Shown: in pieces, positions 59,651 through 64,000 of the stretch
Layout: every line of letters begins with the position of its first letter
Numbering within the stretch: the first letter of the stretch is position 1
Source of the DNA: Aphrophora alni
Lineage: Eukaryota; Arthropoda; Insecta; Hemiptera; Aphrophoridae
Length of the DNA: 64,000 nucleotides
Assembly: GCA_963513935.1 (NCBI GenBank)
Contig: OY740772.1
Span: 8,822,607 to 8,886,606 of the forward strand
Direction of reading: 5' to 3'
The notes under the pieces: model-generated
Database searches by the model: none
What the model was told of the DNA's origin: nothing
What the model saw: the letters and a program-made list of their open reading frames with translations, nothing else
Position numbers and translations under genes: made by a program

Positions 59651-60480
59651 AAATATCAATTAAAACTCATTTAAATACTACAGAGAATAGTCATTTGCCA
59701 TTGACAGGAATAACATAGACAGGAAGTATCACTACCTTGACTCTCCTACCGGAAGTAAATATGGATCACCTTGGCTTTAACGAAGTATTTCCTAAAACGA
59801 GAGGGAATTTTAATAGCCGATTACAGAGTAAAAAAAGTGTTATGGCAGTTCGAAAATTTAGAAATCAGTTTCGAGTAGATTATTTTTATGTTGTTTTGGA
59901 GTATTATTCAATATCAACAAACACAGGGGGGGGGGGGGTCACTAATAAAGAAAAATATATTTTCACCCATTCATAAAATTTAATGACTTTTTTTTTTACT
60001 AATTTATTCAACAGTGATTTTGAGAAATTACATCTTTCAAAACAGCCTCAAAGTTGATTTGGTCTTTTTACCGCACACAAATCGGCATTTTGGAGAGATA
60101 GAAACTAATTTGTTTTCTTGGGGTTTTTAAAAGAACACTTGGGCAAAATTTTATCAATTAGAATAGATTTTGAGACAATATTTTTTCCCCCTTATGACAG
60201 CTACCCCAAATTTTAAGTTGTCGACAAAATAAGTGTAAAATATACAAAAATTATCTCAAAATGTGACAAAAATACGGACATATTCTAAATTTGATTAAAA
60301 TCGGTCCAGCTGTTTGAATTGAATAGACGACAGACGAATATAATTTTAAAAGCACTAATTTCTACTCAGGGAACCTCAAAATACTAAAAACTCGATATAC
60401 ATTTTTTGACCCATTACAACTTTCCCAGATTTCCCAGTATATGACACCACTAAATGTTACAGTAACTCCTGACCGTGGAC

Positions 60481-60600
60481 AAAGATTGTGCCCAGAGCCA
60501 CGACATGGCCTTCCGCAAGGACATCCACTTCTTGCTGGGAACTCTTACTCCAAATCTTGATCCATTAATTGCAACAAAAACACGCCGTCTGGACGTGTAA
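60481..60600 (+). pseudogene. Possible transposase fragment
   Basis: A 39-codon stretch reads MAFRKDIHFLLGTLTPNLDP, then a basic end and stop. It resembles the segment F-x-x-LL-x-x-LxPxI that precedes the catalytic domain in Harbinger-type transposases. It is short, so the call is weak. Confidence 0.25.
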
Positions 60601-61438
60601 TTCATCAATTAATTGCATTTCCTGGTTTTATTTTATGCATTCCTTAAAGTAAATGACTTGGTTTTTAAAGGCTGTCGGGGTGAGTGGTTCTATGGAATTT
60701 AGAGATTTCAATGTTTATTATTGTTTGGGATCTAGTTAAGATTGAAGTTATTGGATTGGAAAATTTGGTGGTGGGTTTAAATTGAGATAGAAAGAGATAT
60801 AAAAGCTGAATAATCTATGATATGTTTCCCAAAATTAGTGAGGGTCAGTTCATAGATTTTGTCGATTAAAAATATCAATAATAATAATGCTACTATCTAC
60901 AGAGGTTCCACCACTCATTAATTTGTTTAGTAACAAGTTAAACGCACTAGAGTGAGTTACGTGTTGAGCCTGAAAATTGATATCAAGGATTTTGCTGCGT
61001 CCATTTTGAGGCCAAAATACATGTCCACTTAAATTCGGTACGGTATAGTAACGACGTTAAAAAACAAAATGCCAAAAGACAAGTTTGGTTAGGTTTATAT
61101 ATCTTAAACTGTAAAAGATAATCTAATGAGTAGAGGATTTATGTCTTTATGGAAATGTAGGTTAGTGGGGGTGTGCAGCGGTGAGGGGAGAGTAGCGCTT
61201 CCGCGTGAATAATAAAAATGCCAACGCCTCGAGACTTAAGGAAGAAGTAGCCTATAGTTACTGTAGAGAAGGAATAACTGAACTAACGAGAAGCCTATCT
61301 TAGTATCCACGTTTTGAAATTCAGGTCCGCGGATCTTTCTACGGTTAAATATTATAATTATCTTCTTTACCTTCGTCTAAAAAACTTTGGTACTTAATTT
61401 ATAGCGTTAAAAATATCGGGGCTTATAAATTAACTTAC

Positions 61439-61475
61439 CAAATTCACTTTTACCTGAACCCATATTTAACGACAT
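61439..61475 (-). CDS. Possible first coding exon of an unknown gene
   Basis: On minus, ATG at 61475 reads MSLNMGSGKSEFG and reaches a consensus donor GTAAGTTAA. Upstream, in transcription sense, 61.5-61.9 kb is unusually rich in G+C and CpG for this window, as expected for a promoter region. No following exon was identified in the 5 kb to the left, and short ATG-donor pairs occur by chance. Confidence 0.25.
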
Positions 61476-63070
61476 TTTAGGTGTATACAGCGTGACACTG
61501 TACAACTTGTAAATAACCAGAGCCGGAGTTAATATTGTATAAACTGCCTACTGGGAACATCCCAGGACGTCACGAACGTCGGTAATTTAGCCCATTTTGA
61601 TATTTAAGGTGACGGACTGAAAAGGGTGGAACGCAGTTGTCTTCGTTCGTATCCTAGACTCAACTTCCTGAACGTCTAGGTTTCAACGTCTGTACTTGAA
61701 GAAAGTTTAGGATTACGCGTGTCCGTGATGTTTTGATCTGGTTGGGACCGCGGTGAGCCCCGACGTCGGCAGCCACCAAGGTTCCTATCGGAATCCAAAC
61801 ATCAACCAAGAACCCAACTACGGCAATCCCAGGTTGCAACCAAGGTGACCGTGCCTCCAATAGCGTCACAGATGAAATTAGTGTCGATTTGTAGGAAATA
61901 ACAGGATCTACAATATTTAAAAACAATAACTGAGTTCTCGTAAATTATTTATTTAAATTTATGTGATTTTTCCGAATCAAATGTTGTTTCAGTCTCGGTA
62001 AATGGCATTCCCGAATTCTCGGGAAGAATATTTTGTGAGGTGTGTAGACTTGGGCTGATAGGTCTAGTTACACCTACATTATATTTGGAGTTGTTTGTAA
62101 TTATTTTTATAATTGGAATGGAAAGTCCACCAAATTAATTTATTATAATTAACTGATTAAGAACTGATTACTTAGAGTACTGTTGGGTCAAAAGTGAATT
62201 GAGACCTCATTGGGTTAAGGTTTACCTTAGCCAATCTTAACCTAACCTAACCTTGGGTATCAAATTAGTTAATTTCCCCTTAAGCAAACATATCACCGTG
62301 CAGTTGTAATAATCGCGTAGCAGGGTAGCCAACACATCTACACATTGATTCAATCCCAGCATGTCCAGGATTCAGCAAAGCATAACATAACCCCATCCAA
62401 CCGTAACTTCTGAAACAATCCCAAACTAACATTGATCTTCATTTGTTAGAATCCAGAACTTTCAAAGCCACCTGACTGTGTATGTCGTATATCCGCAACA
62501 TTTATTTAAATCTTAAGTTTTCTTGTACACATCCCATTAAAGCTGTAATTTCTGACTGAAACTTCTTGCAGCTCACTCATAGAATCTGTTTGAACGAAAG
62601 TATTAAAAAAATACTGTCGCCAATTTTAAGGTTAAATTAATTGTCATCACAATTTATTTAAAAGTCCGCGAAACAGAAGAAATAGAACAATGTAAATTGA
62701 TTGAAAATCGGTAGATCATTATTTGAGACAAACTAGAAGTTGTAAAAACCTCGGAAGCCCTCTTGGTAGGCATGCAATTGTTATTGTTTTATTCTAGATA
62801 ATTGTTAAACCAGTATAAATTGTAACTTTTTTGGGGTTCCTTAAAGGAAGTAATAATACGGGAAATCCGTAATAAAAAACTCAGGATACGAAATAAAATC
62901 TGCAGTAACAATTACCCCCCCCCCCCGCCACAACAGAGAAGGAAACTATAGTTGATGCTGAAATTTTGATTTGTTTGAACGTTTTGAGCTCCTAAAGACA
63001 TTTTGATATATTAATTTTTTTATCATTTATTTAACATTATTATAAATAAACTTTTGAAAAGAATAATACT
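61476..63070. other. CpG-richer region, then intergenic
   Basis: 61.5-61.9 kb has raised G+C and CpG. The minus frame at 61660-61926 is open but unrecognised. A C homopolymer lies at about 62914-62926. No gene is supported. Confidence 0.35.
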
Positions 63071-63077
63071 AATCAGA

Positions 63078-63395
63078 TTTGATGTAAATTGGTTTAATCT
63101 GCTGTTTTAAGTTATTGTTATATTCGTTGCTATAGTTTGTATGCAAAATCACAAAGTCAAACACATATTGATATTAGGTACAAATCAGTCAATTACATTT
63201 GATATAATTGGGTTTAATTAGCTGTTTTAGTTATGAATTGTTATATTGGTTGTTACAGTTTGAAATAAATCACAAAATCAAACAGATATTTTGGCATTAG
63301 GTATGAATCAATTTGATGCAATTGGGTTTAATCAGCTGTTTTAAGTCATTGTTATACTGGTTGATATAGTTTGTATGTAAAATCATAAAATCAAA
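63078..63395 (+). repeat. Three tandem copies of a unit of about 117 bases
   Basis: Units begin TTTGATGTAAATTGG (63078), TTTGATATAATTGGG (63198) and TTTGATGCAATTGGG (63312). Each contains TAGCTGTTTTA or CAGCTGTTTTA and ATCACAAAATCAAAC-like text. Divergence is moderate and the function unknown. Confidence 0.8.
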
Positions 63396-64000
63396 TTTAA
63401 AACATTTTCCAGTTGGTGTTACATTGGTCTATGCTAGGTTTAATCTGTCTTCTTGCCGTAAAGAATTCAACATATAGAGATGAGTATTTCCTCATTGGAA
63501 AGCTTAATGTCTGAGGATGAATATTTTATATAGAACATGACGCGATCTAATTCACGGTCATGAGGGCACTTTTGCGGGGTTGTTGAAATTTTTTTGGCGA
63601 CAACCATATAAAAAAAATGAGGCAACACTCGAAAGTGACAATTTTTTTTTTTCAAAATCAACCAAAATAGCCAACATAGGGAGGGTTTTTTACCCAGTTA
63701 TTTAGATTACGTATGTATAGTTTTAAATTATGTTGTGCATCCAAAAGTGTTGTAAATATAACCAAGGTAAGAGTTACCGCTTATTGAAATTCTCAACTCC
63801 GAGATTAAGAGTAATTGAATATCTAAAAAAAATTCTTGTTAAAACACATTACCCATTGTAGGATATAATTTTATATTTATTATCATTTATGTTATTATTC
63901 ATGACAATGGAAAATGTTTTCTTAAATTAGGAAATATTTTCTTCTTTAATGTAAAGAGTTAAATGTGATAATTTACAATCACTGCGACTGAATCACAGTT

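Noticed and set aside
61660..61926. Minus frame of 88 codons in the CpG-richer region
   Set aside because: No recognisable domain, and it lies upstream of the candidate start exon. Open length is expected from the composition.

Overview
This window is nuclear DNA of an animal, most likely an insect. The taxonomic call is inference. It rests on AT-rich sequence, small exons in kilobase introns with GT-AG ends, and relics of piggyBac, Tigger/pogo, mariner/IS630-like, jockey-like LINE and Penelope-like elements. A hemipteran or related insect would fit. No bacterial operon, rRNA, tRNA or CRISPR array was seen.

Two multi-exon genes lie in tandem on the minus strand, and both were assembled here by matching splice sites and codon phase. 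Gene A (CDS 45853 down to 26793, six exons, 250 residues) encodes a type I membrane protein. It has a signal peptide, a cysteine-rich lumenal domain of the mannose-6-phosphate-receptor-homology (MRH)/Atg27-like class, one membrane segment and a short tail ending in the sorting-type motif YDRI. Gene B (CDS 19041 down to 1673, eight exons, about 984 residues) encodes a secreted protein with four thrombospondin type 1 (TSP1) repeats. Its third TSP1 repeat is split by an insert of about 570 residues, rich in Ser/Thr/Pro and containing a 16-residue tandem repeat. A third gene, on the plus strand, appears to end at 98 and converge on gene B. A possible first exon of a fourth gene, on minus, sits at 61439-61475.

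Region by region: 1-300, end of a plus-strand gene; 1.56-19.0 kb, gene B with transposon-filled introns; 19.0-26.8 kb, intergenic repeats; 26.8-45.9 kb, gene A with transposon-filled introns; 45.9-64 kb, mostly decayed transposons, simple repeats and unclassified repeats.

The most interesting pattern is in the repeats. Five or six short foldback elements (about 1.1, 11.5, 28.0, 31.9, 38.6 and 48.7 kb) share one design although their sequences largely differ. Each has two inverted arms, a one-sided tail of roughly 30-45 bases and, where it can be read, an 11-12 base target duplication. Each arm carries a hammerhead-ribozyme-like motif, roughly YTGANRA, hairpin, GAAAC, 0-4 bases, (G)TC. One of them has inserted into a Penelope-like element relic that still shows a GIY-YIG-like region. 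Penelope-like elements are known to carry hammerhead motifs in their terminal repeats, so these may be a family of tiny non-autonomous Penelope-like or retrozyme-like elements.
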